A stretch of 26,125 nucleotides of DNA from a virus, in the IMG/VR virus record IMGVR_UViG_3300027797_000121, positions 1 through 26,125 of that record; one strand, written 5' to 3'. This document shows, piece after piece, positions 15,436 through 21,753 of the stretch (position 1 is its first letter; each line of letters starts with the position of its first letter). The position numbers were made by a program, and so were the translations under genes. Below the pieces are notes generated by a model. It was given only the letters and a program-made list of their open reading frames with translations, searched no databases and was not told the DNA's origin.

Positions 15436-17304
15436 CTAGTTATAAGTTTCTTGCCATTGCTCTGCAAAGGCTTCATCTAAATTAATTCCGTATCTTTTAC
15501 TCTGTTGCGCTCTGGTAGCCCACCTATTATTTTGGTAGTTACCAACCTTGCTTGACTTTTGCATTAATTCTCTACAGCGTATTATAGCAAACCATAAAGC
15601 CATTACACAGTCGGTTGGGTTCTTAGTATCAGGTTTCCAAATAATTAACTGCTGCACCAAAGACTTAAGTCCTTCAGAGCCTTCATTAGAAGGTAGTTCT
15701 AATATGTTGTTGTCTTGGAATCTACCATCATGCACGGTGCCAAATAGGCTAGCCATAGAGGCAACACCAAAACCAACGTCCCACTTATTCTTGCCAGTAA
15801 AATGCGAATTAAGTTGACAGCCATAGGTTGCTAGGTAGTCTCTAAGTTCTGAGTCCATAGCATAGTACTTTTGGTGGGCGTTAATCTCAACCCTAAACTC
15901 TTGTGGTCTAAACTTCTCTACCCATTCTTTAATAAGAGCATTCTCTTTTTGTGGGGTAGGGTCAACCATGTTAACACAGTCTAAAACATATATACGGCTA
16001 TCAGCACGATTATAAGATACAGCCACAAAGGCTGACCTTCCAGTTACCGCAGGGTCAAAACCAATAATAGTATAAAGTGAATCTACGTTCTTTGGGTGTC
16101 CTGGCGTTTCTGATTTAAGAGGTCCACGCTTTCGCATACCGTTAACACATCCTGCGACAATTGTTGGCGAGAATATGGAATCGGATTGGACGTCTTCTTG
16201 CTGGTAGACCATAGCCCAGACTGACGGAGCAACTTCAGACCGCCTTGTAAAAAGCGAGGGTCCATCCCACTTGGGGTATAGTCCTTGCTCATTAGGTTGG
16301 TCCTGTTCTCCTTCTGCTCTATCTGTCCAAGGCCAGAGTGTTTTCCAGTTCTTGGGGTCTTCATCAAATTCTAATACGGCTGGCATAGCCATGTATGTGA
16401 ATGGAGTCTTGCCACCTGTCCATTGGTCAGGGTCTCTAATCATTTTATATAAATCAATAGGCGCGACACGGGTTCCTACTATAAGCAGTTTTCCATGTCG
16501 CCCTAGGCGGGTGATAACTTCTTTTTGAAGCCATTCAATTTGCTTCTCCCACTCATGGGCATTTGCGTTCATCACCACATCATCAAGGATAATCAGGTCG
16601 GCGCGAGCACCGTAAATCTGGGAACCAAATCCTAAGGCTTGCACCGTAGGGTCTTTCTCTCCAGAGTCTCTTCCTGCTCCTAGATAAATCATGTCGGCTG
16701 ACCAAGTTGGCGAGTCTGCTTTGTAGCCACCGTTAGGTCCAAAAGACACTTGCATCTTGGTCCAGTTAGGGTGGCTTAATCTTGTCTTAATCGCAGATAG
16801 GAACTTACGAGCCATACCTTGCGTCTTTGATACAATAATGATTCTAACGTTAGGGTCTATAGATAACCGATAGGTAACGTAGTTGATGGTAAGTACTGTG
16901 GACTTAGCATGCTCTGGTGGTACGTTAATAAGAATACGATTAGTTGCTGCTTGCTCATAAGTCATACTAGGGTGGATAGACCTTGGTTCTTTACCCTCTA
17001 TTAAATCAATCCAAGTCTTATGATGGTCGAATAACTTAGTCTCTAGGAATTGCTCACTAAAGTCTTCAAAGGATATATCTTTTAGATTGGCAAGGTCTGC
17101 TTTGATACCTTTGCCTGAAAGGCGGGCTTTGTCCGCTTTGTCTTTAAAGTCTGGGTCTGCCATAGACCATTGCCGGAAGGTAGTATCGTTTCTGCCTACG
17201 GCTTTCATAGCGTCTATTACGCTAGCCCCTTGGGCTAACAGTTCTAGTACTTGGGGTTGGGCGCTATCTTTAGGGATGTTCTGTACACCTGGTTTACGAC
17301 CCAA
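15436..17304 (-). CDS. terL: Terminase large subunit with N-terminal HTH region
   Basis: This 622 aa protein packages DNA into the head. Residues 128-136 (VPPEHAKST) form a variant Walker A and DLIILDD (236-242) a Walker B for the ATPase. The nuclease domain shows IIGFDPAVTG with D417, RVEIN with E473 and D565 (TDCVMALWFA), the usual RNase H-like acidic triad. Residues about 15-62 (LLAQGASVIDAMKAVGRND, then FRQW and ADPDFKDKADKAR) look like the HTH of terminase small subunits fused at the N-terminus. No separate small subunit gene is visible. The start is TTG 17304, supported by AGGGGG 5 bases upstream. Confidence 0.92.
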   Translation of the reverse strand: MGRKPGVQNIPKDSAQPQVLELLAQGASVIDAMKAVGRNDTTFRQWSMADPDFKDKADKARLSGKGIKADLANLKDISFEDFSEQFLETKLFDHHKTWIDLIEGKEPRSIHPSMTYEQAATNRILINVPPEHAKSTVLTINYVTYRLSIDPNVRIIIVSKTQGMARKFLSAIKTRLSHPNWTKMQVSFGPNGGYKADSPTWSADMIYLGAGRDSGEKDPTVQALGFGSQIYGARADLIILDDVVMNANAHEWEKQIEWLQKEVITRLGRHGKLLIVGTRVAPIDLYKMIRDPDQWTGGKTPFTYMAMPAVLEFDEDPKNWKTLWPWTDRAEGEQDQPNEQGLYPKWDGPSLFTRRSEVAPSVWAMVYQQEDVQSDSIFSPTIVAGCVNGMRKRGPLKSETPGHPKNVDSLYTIIGFDPAVTGRSAFVAVSYNRADSRIYVLDCVNMVDPTPQKENALIKEWVEKFRPQEFRVEINAHQKYYAMDSELRDYLATYGCQLNSHFTGKNKWDVGFGVASMASLFGTVHDGRFQDNNILELPSNEGSEGLKSLVQQLIIWKPDTKNPTDCVMALWFAIIRCRELMQKSSKVGNYQNNRWATRAQQSKRYGINLDEAFAEQWQETYN

Positions 17305-17715
17305 GATTGCCCCCTATAAACGGTGATTTAACGGTCCCTATTAACGGGCATAACTGTCCCATTATAATTATATATTATAATATTATATATGATAGTTGGC
17401 GGGATTAAAAGGAGCCAACTTGTTATAAGTTATCTACTATAGATAACCTGTTCAAAGTGCTAAAAGCGAACAGATAGGTAATAGTCACGCTCATTCTGAG
17501 CGTATATAAGGGGGTATATATAATATAACAGCAATTTATAGAGAGATACTATATAAGGGCATTGCTTCGCAATTAAAACACCCCCCCTCAAAACTTCGTT
17601 TTGTGTCCCCCCCATAGGGGGATTGTCGTTGCGTGTAGATGTATTGCCAATGTTGAGTAGAAGACTAACTACCTAACTAATTAACGGGCGATGTATAAAT
17701 GTTTTTTTACGGGAG

Positions 17716-17736
17716 AATAAATAAATAAATAAATAA
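17716..17736. repeat. (AATA)n tetranucleotide microsatellite
   Basis: About five tandem AATA units lie in the divergent control region, immediately after a T7 run and ACGGGAG. It could be an unwinding element or simply slippage-prone low-complexity DNA. Confidence 0.8.
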
Positions 17737-17860
17737 GTGGCAAGGGATTAGAGAGGGTCAGATATTGGGGGGCTATGTATTCCCTATCTGCCACCAAACC
17801 CCCCTTACAATCAAACCTCAAGCCAATCGAGCCTACTGTGAAAGATGTCCGATATGTCCG

Positions 17861-17880
17861 ATTCCATATAATATGACAAG
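17861..17880 (+). promoter_or_regulatory. Degenerate copy of the 17 bp palindrome family
   Basis: The right part ATATAATATGACA (17866-17878) is identical to the family consensus, while the left five bases differ (attcc in place of TGTCA). It lies 25 bases upstream of the -35 box of the 211 aa gene's promoter, unlike the other copies, which mostly lie between promoter and start codon. Confidence 0.55.
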
Positions 17881-17905
17881 CCTACAAAATAAATAGCGTT
17901 GGTTG

Positions 17906-17934
17906 TTGACATAGGCAACCTTAACCCCGATAAT
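17906..17934 (+). promoter_or_regulatory. Strong sigma70-type promoter for the 211 aa gene
   Basis: TTGACA (17906-17911), a 17-base spacer and GATAAT (17929-17934) give a near-consensus promoter. The start site would be near 17941, leaving a leader of about 40 bases before ATG 17980. GGTTG (17901-17905) and CAACC (17916-17920) form an inverted repeat over the -35 box, a possible repressor site. Confidence 0.75.
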
Positions 17935-17979
17935 TGAACCAATGGCGAAACCGAGTAGCCATCAAACAAAGGAAACGAA

Positions 17980-18615
17980 ATGACAACAGCAACAAAAGTT
18001 AAAGCACCAAAAGAAATGGTTAAAGAGAATCAACTTATCAAAACCGATTATGCTGAACTAATTGCTAGCGGTGTCGATAGTAATTCTCAAGGAATCCAAT
18101 TTGTGCAACTTGTCGCAAAAGAAATGGCAAGTGGCACAACTGTTCGCGAGGTTAAAGCGTCCATGCAATCACTACTTAAGGATATAAATATAAAGCCAAT
18201 TATCCTTCCAACTCATGCTGAAAGTATTCCCGTTGCTAATTTGATTATTGCGAAATACTCAAATGAAATCGAAGGAATCAAAGTCTCTAAGATTCTTTCA
18301 CTATCTGCTCGAGTATTAGCAGATAAGAAATCAGCAGGTGCAAAATCTCACATCGAGGGAATCAAAACCTTTGATGAGTTAGATACCAAAACCGCTACTA
18401 AGAAAGAATCACAAAACCGAGAAGGCTCAACTAAGCCAAAAGTTGATAAGAAACCAATCTCAAATATCAACGAAATGGTTAGCGCAATCTGTAAAGGAAT
18501 CCTTACCATGAAACCGATAGGTCAATTAGATGCAAAAGGTTTGCACGAAATAAAGACAATCGAATCATGGGTTATGCAATTACAAAAGAATCAAGCAGTA
18601 AAGGTTAAAGCCTAA
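17980..18615 (+). CDS. Unknown 211 aa protein, monocistronic
   Basis: The product is basic and mostly helical and has no recognised family. A segment near residues 49-68 (EMASGTTVREVKASMQSLLK) has helix-turn-helix-like spacing, but not clearly enough to call. Residues 136-160 are a charged linker (KKESQNREGSTKPKVDKKP). The C-terminus has two helices. ATG 17980 is preceded by AAAGGAAAC. It stands alone between a near-consensus promoter and a strong terminator, is the first gene on the divergent side, and its promoter carries inverted repeats. That pattern suits an early regulator or a host-directed protein, which is inference. Confidence 0.7.
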   Translation: MTTATKVKAPKEMVKENQLIKTDYAELIASGVDSNSQGIQFVQLVAKEMASGTTVREVKASMQSLLKDINIKPIILPTHAESIPVANLIIAKYSNEIEGIKVSKILSLSARVLADKKSAGAKSHIEGIKTFDELDTKTATKKESQNREGSTKPKVDKKPISNINEMVSAICKGILTMKPIGQLDAKGLHEIKTIESWVMQLQKNQAVKVKA

Positions 18616-18630
18616 ACAGAAGGAAAGTAG

Positions 18631-18657
18631 CCCCCCGAAAGGGGGGTTATTTTTTTG
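18631..18657 (+). terminator. Strong intrinsic terminator
   Basis: CCCCCC-GAAA-GGGGGG forms a six-GC-pair hairpin with a stable GNRA loop (18631-18646), followed by TTATTTTTTT. It lies 15 bases after the stop of the 211 aa gene and should end that transcript efficiently. Confidence 0.93.
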
Positions 18658-18670
18658 CCCAAAAATTTTT

Positions 18671-18690
18671 CCAACACAAACCAACACAAA
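18671..18690 (+). repeat. Tandem CCAACACAAA, two exact 10 bp units
   Basis: Two adjacent identical decamers follow a T-run. The same core recurs at 18745, 19614, 21688 and 23043 on the plus strand and at 5340-5330 on the minus strand. Probably a protein-binding site. Confidence 0.75.
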
Positions 18691-18700
18691 CTTTTAATGA

Positions 18701-18793
18701 GGCGGTGGCGGTGGCGCGTTGAGGTGTGGGCGGTGCAATTTTTTCAACACAAACTTGCGCTATTGAGGAGGCGGTATTGGGGCGGTGGCGGTG
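18701..18793 (+). repeat. G-rich 13 bp direct repeats GGCGGTGGCGGTG, 80 bases apart
   Basis: Exact copies lie at 18701-18713 and 18781-18793, each inside a longer G/T-rich stretch that stands out from the AT-rich surroundings. The runs could form a two-layer G-quadruplex on the plus strand, or act as iterons. An extra GGGCGGTG at 18728-18735 is a partial copy. Confidence 0.7.
18745..18756 (+). repeat. CAACACAAACTT copy of the dispersed motif
   Basis: This copy follows a T-run like the tandem pair at 18671 and lies 55 bases before the palindrome at 18800. It shares CAACACAAACTT with the copy at 19615-19626. Confidence 0.7.
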
Positions 18794-18799
18794 TCGCCT

Positions 18800-18816
18800 T
18801 GTCATAGTATATGACA
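18800..18816 (+). promoter_or_regulatory. 17 bp palindrome TGTCATAGTATATGACA
   Basis: The 7 bp arms are perfect around a 3-base centre. It is the exact reverse complement of the copies at 18892 and 19274. It lies 14 bases upstream of the -35 box of the next promoter, the position of an activator or auxiliary operator. Confidence 0.8.
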
Positions 18817-18830
18817 GAACTGTGTGGTGC

Positions 18831-18859
18831 TTGACACAGCCATTGTCGTCCATTATACT
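18831..18859 (+). promoter_or_regulatory. Near-consensus promoter of the plus-strand operon
   Basis: TTGACA (18831-18836), a 17-base spacer and TATACT (18854-18859). Predicted start near 18866. It is framed by two palindromes, one before the -35 and one in the leader. Confidence 0.8.
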
Positions 18860-18891
18860 GATGACAACGGGAAAGAACCCCGTAAATGCCT

Positions 18892-18908
18892 TGTCATATA
18901 CTATGACA
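18892..18908 (+). promoter_or_regulatory. 17 bp palindrome TGTCATATACTATGACA in leader
   Basis: Perfect 7 bp arms with centre TAC. It lies 32 bases after the -10 box and 23 bases before ATG 18932. As DNA it is an operator-like site; as RNA it folds into a small hairpin just upstream of the ribosome site. Confidence 0.8.
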
Positions 18909-18931
18909 GGCACTAAACAGAAAGGCACGAA

Positions 18932-19081
18932 ATGGACATCTTAACTGATAATCCAATACTTTCCGCTTTAATGCAAAGTGTGCAAGTAGAACGAAATATA
19001 GAAGCCGAGGCGCAACGCAAGGCTGAGGTTATAGAACGAACTGCTAAGGCTATGAATCGGGCAAATAATGAGTGGCGATGA
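18932..19081 (+). CDS. 49 aa helical protein
   Basis: ATG 18932 to TGA 19081 gives a 49 aa product, MDILTDNPILSALMQSVQVE followed by RNIEAEAQRKAEVIERTAKA, most of it one amphipathic helix. AAAGG upstream is a weak ribosome site. It is the first gene after the palindrome-flanked promoter. No family recognised. Position after a strong promoter and palindrome supports it being real. Confidence 0.6.
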   Translation: MDILTDNPILSALMQSVQVERNIEAEAQRKAEVIERTAKAMNRANNEWR

Positions 19082-19211
19082 TATTGCCTTTGACTTCATG
19101 ACCGAGCAGGAGATAGCCGAGATACTAACAACTGAGGATTTACTTCAGGTCAACATGTCCGACATTGATGACTTACTTGAGGAAGTTGCTTCGGACTCGG
19201 ACTACGAATAG
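19068..19211 (+). CDS. 47 aa acidic protein
   Basis: ATG 19068 lies inside the end of the previous gene (14-base overlap) and the frame runs to TAG 19211. The product is strongly acidic (DDIAFDFMTEQEIAEILTTE, then SDIDDLLEEVASDSDYE). Small, acidic early phage proteins often bind and inhibit host proteins or mimic DNA, but nothing specific shows this here. An internal ATG at 19098 is an alternative start. The ribosome site is weak. Confidence 0.5.
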   Translation: MSGDDIAFDFMTEQEIAEILTTEDLLQVNMSDIDDLLEEVASDSDYE

Positions 19212-19215
19212 CAAC

Positions 19216-19242
19216 TGGACAGCCCACGCTAGACGGCATAAT
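19216..19242 (+). promoter_or_regulatory. Possible weak promoter upstream of 43 aa membrane protein
   Basis: TGGACA (19216-19221) and CATAAT (19237-19242) are separated by 15 bases, a short spacer. The -10 box ends 31 bases before the palindrome at 19274, the same spacing as at the two better promoters (32 and 29 bases), which is why I list it. Confidence 0.35.
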
Positions 19243-19271
19243 CATGGGTGCAATTCCTGTGGTGGGCACGA

Positions 19272-19292
19272 CTTGTCATATACTATGACAAG
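19272..19292 (+). promoter_or_regulatory. Palindrome copy extended to 9 bp arms
   Basis: The core TGTCATATACTATGACA (19274-19290) is flanked by CT on the left and AG on the right, which extends the arms to 9 bp. It lies 20 bases before ATG 19311. Confidence 0.82.
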
Positions 19293-19310
19293 CATTAACG
19301 AAAGGTAATC

Positions 19311-19442
19311 ATGTACATAGAGATAACAGACACGATAGCAATTATTATCGCGCTGACTACTAGCACCACGCTAGTAATCACCACCGCTATAAGAAATGCT
19401 AAACTGACTCGCTTAATCCGTGAGTCAAATGTCCAAAAGTAA
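19311..19442 (+). CDS. 43 aa single-pass membrane protein
   Basis: ATG 19311 to TAA 19442 encodes MYIEITDTIAIIIALTTSTT, then LVITTAIRNAKLTRLIRESN. Residues 8-27 form one transmembrane helix, followed by a basic cytoplasmic tail, so the positive-inside rule predicts the N-terminus outside. AAAGG precedes the start by 7 bases. The gene directly follows the palindrome at 19274. Candidates are a superinfection-exclusion factor or a small lysis regulator; no evidence distinguishes them. Confidence 0.6.
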   Translation: MYIEITDTIAIIIALTTSTTLVITTAIRNAKLTRLIRESNVQK

Positions 19443-19656
19443 TGTAGACTATGCCAATGAGATTATCCTTACGCTCTCTAGAGATGAACTAGAGGTCGTA
19501 AGGGAATCTTTGAGGCAATTTTCCATGTATAATGAAAAGCATGGGTATGTTGGGCGAGCCAAAGCGAGTGATGAGTTACGGAACAAGATTGTCAATATAA
19601 TCTTGGACTCCGTCCAACACAAACTTGACACGCCCACAGTATCGGTGCTAAAATAG
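19420..19656 (+). CDS. 78 aa helical protein of unknown function
   Basis: The frame can start at GTG 19420 or at ATG 19429, both inside the end of the preceding membrane protein gene. The shorter ATG version lacks three residues. The product is helical: ILTLSRDELEVVRESLRQF followed by a second amphipathic helix (ASDELRNKIVNIILDSVQHK). No family recognised. Its 3' end contains a CCAACACAAAC copy and the promoter for the amidoligase gene, so coding and regulatory sequence overlap here. Confidence 0.6.
   Translation: MSQMSKSNVDYANEIILTLSRDELEVVRESLRQFSMYNEKHGYVGRAKASDELRNKIVNIILDSVQHKLDTPTVSVLK
19609..19626 (+). repeat. CCAACACAAAC motif, long version
   Basis: The 16-base string TCCGTCCAACACAAAC is shared exactly with 21684-21699. 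Here it abuts the TTGACA of the amidoligase promoter and lies 70 bases before the palindrome at 19684; at the other copy the distance is 66. Confidence 0.7.
19625..19654 (+). promoter_or_regulatory. Promoter of the amidoligase/GATase pair
   Basis: TTGACA (19625-19630), an 18-base spacer and TAAAAT (19649-19654) give a good promoter inside the end of the 78 aa gene. Start near 19661. The palindrome at 19684 sits about 24 bases into the leader. Confidence 0.65.
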
Positions 19657-19683
19657 CACTACCAGCGAGAGAGATGCTTTTGC

Positions 19684-19700
19684 TGTCATATAATATGATA
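19684..19700 (+). promoter_or_regulatory. 17 bp palindrome, one mismatch, before amidoligase
   Basis: TGTCATATAATATGATA differs from the perfect form at one base of the right arm. It ends 10 bases before ATG 19711, and the ribosome site AAGGATAGG begins directly after it, so a bound protein or RNA hairpin could block initiation. Confidence 0.75.
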
Positions 19701-19710
19701 AGGATAGGAT

Positions 19711-20943
19711 ATGGAAACTGTTGATGAAGTAGAAGTCAAGTGTTGTATCGCTTGCAATACTGAATTAAATAGTGATGATGACGGCACTACTACTAGTAGC
19801 GGAGACCCTGTCTGTGAAAGTTGTATGATAATGTGTATCAAATGTGAGAGTGTTATCACAGTTGATGATGAATACAATGATGTAGAGGGTGAGTTATGGT
19901 GTCGAACATGTACTCGTGATGAGGCTATTTGGTGTGATGTGTGCGATAACTATTTTACTGGTTATTCATACACCGCAGATGATAGTAGTGATACTATGTG
20001 TGAACAATGCTTTGAGAATAACACTTCTTACTGTGAGGAGTGTGATACTAATTATGTAAATGGTTGCGAATATAACCATGAAGATGAAGATGATAGCAGG
20101 ATTATACATGATTATTCGTATAGACCTGACCCTATCTTTCATAGTTCAGAGGATGAGCAGACACGCTTATACTTTGGCATAGAAGTAGAAACAGAAACAC
20201 GAGGTGGCGATTATAACGATAGGAGAAACGCTGCCGAGTATGCAGTTAAACTAGAGAGGCAAGACCTAGCCTATCTCAAATCTGACGGCTCACTAAATTG
20301 TGGGTTCGAAATAGTAACTCATCCATTATCCCATAGTTACTTTATGAATGATGCTAGTTCTCTATGGGATACTATAGAAACACTTAAGAATAATTATAGT
20401 ATGATGGCATGGGGTACAAAAACTTGTGGACTTCATATCCATATATCTCGTAATGGGTTTAGTGGTGGTTCACACCAGCATAGATTCTTACAGTTAGTGT
20501 ACAACAACAAGGACTTCTACGAAGTGCTTGCTGGTAGGTCATCTAGTCATTGGGCTAAGTTTGATGATGTACTTGACCCTATGACTGGTAAGAAAACCTT
20601 TGCACACAAGTTGAATAGAAATCATAGAGATAGCGACAGATACTCTGCCGTCAATACCAACAACAGAAACACACTAGAGATGAGAATCTTTAGAGGTAGT
20701 CTGAACACTAGATTCATCAAGTCATGTATAGACTTAGCGCATGCCAGCGTTGAGTTCACAAGAGTGATGAGTGTTCCCGAGGTCAGGGGGCACAAGTTAG
20801 ATTGTATTAACCTAATACAATATATCCGAGAGAGAGTAGAGTTATATCCTTCTCTCAATCAAAGATTAAATGGTATGTCCAATGTGATAGATAAAATAGA
20901 GAGGAAAGAATATGTGCCTATTGGTAGTAAGTTCCCCGAATAG
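19711..20943 (+). CDS. Amidoligase-family enzyme with N-terminal zinc-binding CxxC region
   Basis: The 410 aa product has two parts. Residues 1-125 hold seven CxxC pairs (C12/C15, C35/C38, C42/C45, C64/C67, C75/C78, C97/C100, C108/C111), like LIM or tandem zinc-ribbon modules. From about 150 on comes the glutamine-synthetase-like COOH-NH2 ligase (Amidoligase_2) pattern: FGIEVETE, SDGS (191-194), CGFEIVTHP (197-205), CGLHIHIS with H242/H244, and N318, E323, R325 in TNNRNTLEMRIFRG. Such enzymes join a carboxylate to an amine with ATP. The next gene is a glutamine amidotransferase that could supply ammonia. The substrate (peptide, cell-wall or DNA precursor) is unknown. A palindrome precedes the start. 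Confidence 0.85.
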   Translation: METVDEVEVKCCIACNTELNSDDDGTTTSSGDPVCESCMIMCIKCESVITVDDEYNDVEGELWCRTCTRDEAIWCDVCDNYFTGYSYTADDSSDTMCEQCFENNTSYCEECDTNYVNGCEYNHEDEDDSRIIHDYSYRPDPIFHSSEDEQTRLYFGIEVETETRGGDYNDRRNAAEYAVKLERQDLAYLKSDGSLNCGFEIVTHPLSHSYFMNDASSLWDTIETLKNNYSMMAWGTKTCGLHIHISRNGFSGGSHQHRFLQLVYNNKDFYEVLAGRSSSHWAKFDDVLDPMTGKKTFAHKLNRNHRDSDRYSAVNTNNRNTLEMRIFRGSLNTRFIKSCIDLAHASVEFTRVMSVPEVRGHKLDCINLIQYIRERVELYPSLNQRLNGMSNVIDKIERKEYVPIGSKFPE

Positions 20944-21733
20944 TACACCCAAGCGTAAAGACCTAGAGTGTGCTTCGTGTAATAATCCGCATGGCTTTGG
21001 CTATGCTGTAATTGCTGGTAATAAAATTATTACTGGCAAGGGTATGTCTGCTAAGAAAATAATCAAAGAGTTCTTAGCGGTGCGTAAGCAATACCCAAAT
21101 AGTTATGCTATGTATCATGCTAGATTTGCTACGCATGGTGTTAAGAATGATGATAACTGTCATCCATTCCAAGTGGGTGGTAGCGACATGACTTACTTAG
21201 CACACAATGGTATTCTTAGTGTGGATATCCCTGCTAATGATAAGCGTAGTGATACGCGTATCTTTGCTGATGATATTCTACCTGCTATGGGTGGTGTCAA
21301 AGCATTAGATGATGTCAATCTATACAGTATGCTAGAAGGCTGGTCTGCTGGTAACAAGATTGCTATATTTACCCTAGACCCTGTGGCTATGTATGATTGC
21401 TACATTATCAACGAGGACTTAGGTCATTGGGATAATGATGGTAACTGGTGGTCTAATGAAACCTACAAGGCTACTGCTTGGAGTACTCTCTTTAAGAGAG
21501 GTAATGATTACTATGACTTAGAGGATATAGGTGGTAGTGAAGATGATTGCATGTGTTATGGGTGTGGTGTACCTAGACTAAGTGATGATAATCCATATTA
21601 TTGCTTTGATTGTGGTACATGTTATGATTGTAGCATGGTCAAAGATGATGGTTGCCTATGCTGGACACCTGAACGGGAGAAATCCGTCCAACACAAACCA
21701 ATATATGACGGACAATATGACTTTGGCTTCTAA
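20912..21733 (+). CDS. Class II glutamine amidotransferase with C-terminal zinc knuckles
   Basis: The 273 aa product begins MCLLVV, so Cys2 becomes the N-terminal nucleophile of an Ntn amidotransferase. Further family marks are GFGYAV, HARFATHG (69-76), NCHPF (82-86) and AHNG (97-100), which shape the glutamine pocket. Residues 213-250 carry C213, C215, C218, C231, C234, C237, C240, C248 and C250, a compact metal-binding knot. It overlaps the amidoligase gene by 32 bases, with GAGGAAAG just before ATG 20912. It probably releases ammonia from glutamine for that ligase. The shared zinc modules suggest the two form a complex. A CCAACACAAAC site lies near its 3' end. Confidence 0.85.
   Translation: MCLLVVSSPNSTPKRKDLECASCNNPHGFGYAVIAGNKIITGKGMSAKKIIKEFLAVRKQYPNSYAMYHARFATHGVKNDDNCHPFQVGGSDMTYLAHNGILSVDIPANDKRSDTRIFADDILPAMGGVKALDDVNLYSMLEGWSAGNKIAIFTLDPVAMYDCYIINEDLGHWDNDGNWWSNETYKATAWSTLFKRGNDYYDLEDIGGSEDDCMCYGCGVPRLSDDNPYYCFDCGTCYDCSMVKDDGCLCWTPEREKSVQHKPIYDGQYDFGF
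21684..21699 (+). repeat. CCAACACAAAC motif inside GATase gene
   Basis: The string TCCGTCCAACACAAAC is identical to 19609-19624. It lies 66 bases before the palindrome at 21754. Confidence 0.7.
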
Positions 21734-21753
21734 GGTAGAAGTCGAATACTGTC

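Larger units (their letters stand above)
17305..17979. other. Divergent control region rich in inverted repeats
   Basis: No credible gene lies in these 675 bases. They separate the late minus-strand operon from the plus-strand genes. Inverted repeats include AGTTGGC/GCCAACT (17394-17420), GTTATCT/AGATAAC (17429-17447), CTGTTC/GAACAG (17448-17473), ACGCTCA-TTC-TGAGCGT (17487-17503), ATTGC-TTC-GCAAT (17561-17573), CAAAAC-TTC-GTTTTG (17589-17603) and CCCCC-ATA-GGGGG (17609-17621). There is a very AT-rich stretch at 17371-17392. TTAACGG repeats occur at 17328, 17341 and 17681. The region likely holds the late promoter on the minus strand and possibly a replication origin or small RNA; none of these is proven. 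Confidence 0.7.
18616..18931 (+). other. Regulatory hub between the 211 aa gene and the next operon
   Basis: These 316 bases hold no convincing gene. In order they contain the terminator, a tandem pair of CCAACACAAA (18671-18690), a G-rich 13 bp repeat, a third CAACACAAAC (18745), a second copy of the G-rich repeat, a 17 bp palindrome, a consensus promoter and a second palindrome. The density and order suggest a control region for the plus-strand operon, possibly also an origin. Confidence 0.7.

Noticed and set aside
1-17304. Tail tube, tape measure, tail fibre genes
   Set aside because: None could be supported; the giant protein lacks the regular repeats of a tape measure, so morphology is left open.
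17371-17392. AT palindromic stretch as a definite origin
   Set aside because: AT richness alone is not enough; no iterons or replication gene next to it.
18647-18944. ORFs of 93 aa (minus) and 72 aa (plus) over the hub
   Set aside because: Both run through the terminator, G-rich repeats, palindromes or promoter, lack ribosome sites and give implausible proteins.
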